A stretch of 13,640 nt of DNA, from contig NHHC02000030.1 of assembly GCA_002169935.2 (NCBI GenBank), forward strand, positions 1 to 13,640. Direction: 5' to 3'. Of the stretch, positions 12,558-13,640 are shown in pieces. The first letter of the stretch is position 1. Each line of letters begins with the position of its first letter. The notes beneath the pieces are model-generated. The model was not told the origin of the DNA. It made no database searches and worked only from the letters and a program-made list of their open reading frames with translations. This DNA comes from Candidatus Pelagibacter sp. TMED153. GTDB lineage: Bacteria > Pseudomonadota > Alphaproteobacteria > Pelagibacterales > Pelagibacteraceae. The translations under genes and the position numbers were made by a program.

Positions 12558-13640
12558 TTAACTTCTTTGGGGAAGAGCTGAAATTAAAATTTCATTTCTT
12601 AGTTTTTTTAAATTAGTTTGATTTAAAAGATTGGTTATAAAATAGATTGTTTCTGAGTCTAGTTCATAGGGTTCATCTTCTCCAATAATTTCTACTATTT
12701 TTAAAGTTAAAAAAGCTGGCTCATTATTCTTACTTAAATTCAATAAATTTGAAGGAACCTCATATTTTTTTTTGTAATTCTTGATAATTAAAATCTTTAG
12801 GAATTTTAAAACCATCTTTTGCCAATGAATCTATTAATGCTAAATCTCTTGCAGAATAAAAATATTTTTTATTTTTTTTTATTTTTTTATAAATCTTATC
12901 TAAATCTTTTTGAGTTTTCTTTTTATTTTCATTTTCTGTGAAGTATTTAACTAATCTTGACCTATGTAATATTTTATCATCATACTTGATTTTACCTAAT
13001 TTAAACTCCTCTTTAGATTTAATGTTCTTTTTTACAACATCTTCGTATGACTCAGGAATATCTTTTAAATCAATTTCTTGAAGTCTGTTGCTTAAAAATT
13101 CAACATAAATATTTGATAAATCATCTTTTTTAAACAAATCTTTTAATAGAAATAAAAGCTTAACTTTTGACTCACTATTATCAGAAAGCAAAAATTTTTG
13201 ATAAATTAAGGCTCTAGAGTCACTACCATTTAAAGTATTGTAAATATTTTCGGCATCTATTAGATTATTAAGATCAAAAGGTATTCTTTTGTAAATTTCA
13301 AAAATTTTTGTCTTCTGAAATTGGCCTTGATTTGCAGCAATTTCCAAGCTTTTCAATTTTTCTTTATCGGTAATATCTTCAAGCATTATCAGATTTGCAG
13401 AATTTAGATATTCCCAAATTATCTTTTTAGTTTTTTTTGTAGGCTCGTATTTAAAATTTTCAATTGTTACGCTTGAAAGATAAAAATTAAGTAAGTTGTT
13501 TTCTTTTATCTTATTGCTTGTTTTATCTTTTATGCCTAAAAGAAAATTTATTTTGTCATCAAAAAATTTATCAGACTGATTTTGTTCTCTCAATATGTCA
13601 TATAAAAGTTGAGCTTCATTTTTTTTATCATTTAATACTA
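12558..13640 (-). CDS. Unrecognised helical protein gene, frame changed at an A9 run, 5' end outside window
   Basis: Reading begins beyond the window edge: the frame is open from 13640, so the in-frame TTG at 13593 need not be the true start. About 290 codons run to a TGA at 12762-12760, directly after nine A residues. If one A is skipped, reading goes on for about 67 more codons (from YEVPSNLLNL to ISALPQRS) to TAA at 12560-12558, just before def. The joined product is soluble, helical and repeat-like, with Leu/Ile-rich helices such as EAQLLYDILREQ, SKVKLLFLLKDLF and AFLTLKIVEIIGED; no catalytic motif is seen. Its end (alternating SETIYFITNLL and LKKLRNEILISAL) faintly recalls large helical alphaproteobacterial proteins of unknown function near def. 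It may be a pseudogene, a sequencing error, or a gene rescued by slippage. Confidence 0.65.
12765..12773 (-). other. Run of nine A at the frame change
   Basis: Nine A residues on the minus strand, in the context CAA followed by seven further A and then TATGAG. In the upstream frame it is read as CAA-AAA-AAA-ATA-TGA and ends; loss of one A gives CAA-AAA-AAA-TAT-GAG and joins the downstream frame. It is either a homopolymer error in the sequence, a real inactivating change, or a site of RNA polymerase slippage. Confidence 0.8.

Noticed and set aside
12760..12815. Separate small gene starting with ATG at 12815 in the downstream frame
   Set aside because: The part before the A9 run overlaps the well-formed end of the longer frame; only the segment after the run looks coding, so a frame change in one gene explains it better than two overlapping genes.
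1..13640. CRISPR array, insertion sequence, prophage, toxin-antitoxin or biosynthetic cluster
   Set aside because: No regularly spaced repeats, transposase, integrase, terminal inverted repeats or multi-domain synthase genes are seen; nearly all genes are housekeeping.

Overview
The window reads as ordinary but extremely compact core chromosome of an A+T-rich marine alphaproteobacterium, most likely of the SAR11 (Pelagibacterales) type. The reasons are: strong A+T bias with Lys/Ile/Asn-rich proteins; nearly every gene abutting or overlapping the next; alphaproteobacterial gene neighbourhoods (rpmH-rnpA-yidD-yidC-argB, dapD-dapE, murA with a DUF2948 gene and infA); and intact arginine and lysine/diaminopimelate genes, which argue against an intracellular parasite such as Rickettsia. 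The taxon is inferred from content and style; no marker gene was compared with a database.

Region 1 (1-3897, minus strand) runs from a VTT-domain (TVP38/TMEM64-type) membrane protein through a small membrane protein, two small basic proteins, dcd (dCTP deaminase), murA (first committed step of peptidoglycan), a DUF2948 protein, a possible 34-residue ORF, infA (IF-1) and the 5' part of a tRNA-Phe gene cut by the window edge. Spacers are 0 to 16 nt, so this could be one transcript.

Region 2 (3898-3947) is a 50-nt divergent spacer, the only place where promoters for both directions must fit. Region 3 (3948-10348, plus strand) is a run of nine genes: rpmH, rnpA, yidD, yidC, argB, a HAD pyrimidine-nucleotidase-like gene, dapD, dapE and a SET-domain methyltransferase. 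Six of the eight junctions touch or overlap and the other two are 1 and 8 nt. The run joins ribosome and RNase P biogenesis, membrane protein insertion, and arginine and lysine/DAP synthesis.

Region 4 (10352-13640, minus strand) converges on region 3 with a 3-nt gap and carries, in transcription order, a long unrecognised gene broken by a frame change at a run of nine A residues, then def, fmt and truA. Def and Fmt are the two sides of the N-formylmethionine cycle.

If two small ORFs missed by length cut-offs are accepted, only about 117 of 13,640 bases are non-coding; otherwise the figure is about 330. There is no stretch over 300 bases without a gene. I see no mobile element, CRISPR array, riboswitch, biosynthetic cluster or defence system, and no convincing intrinsic terminator. 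The most interesting points are the tRNA-Phe gene, whose first base is the last base of the infA stop codon and whose D- and T-loops change at positions 18 and 55 together, the A9 frame change, the post-SET lysine-methyltransferase-like gene coupled to dapE, and the two small ORFs.
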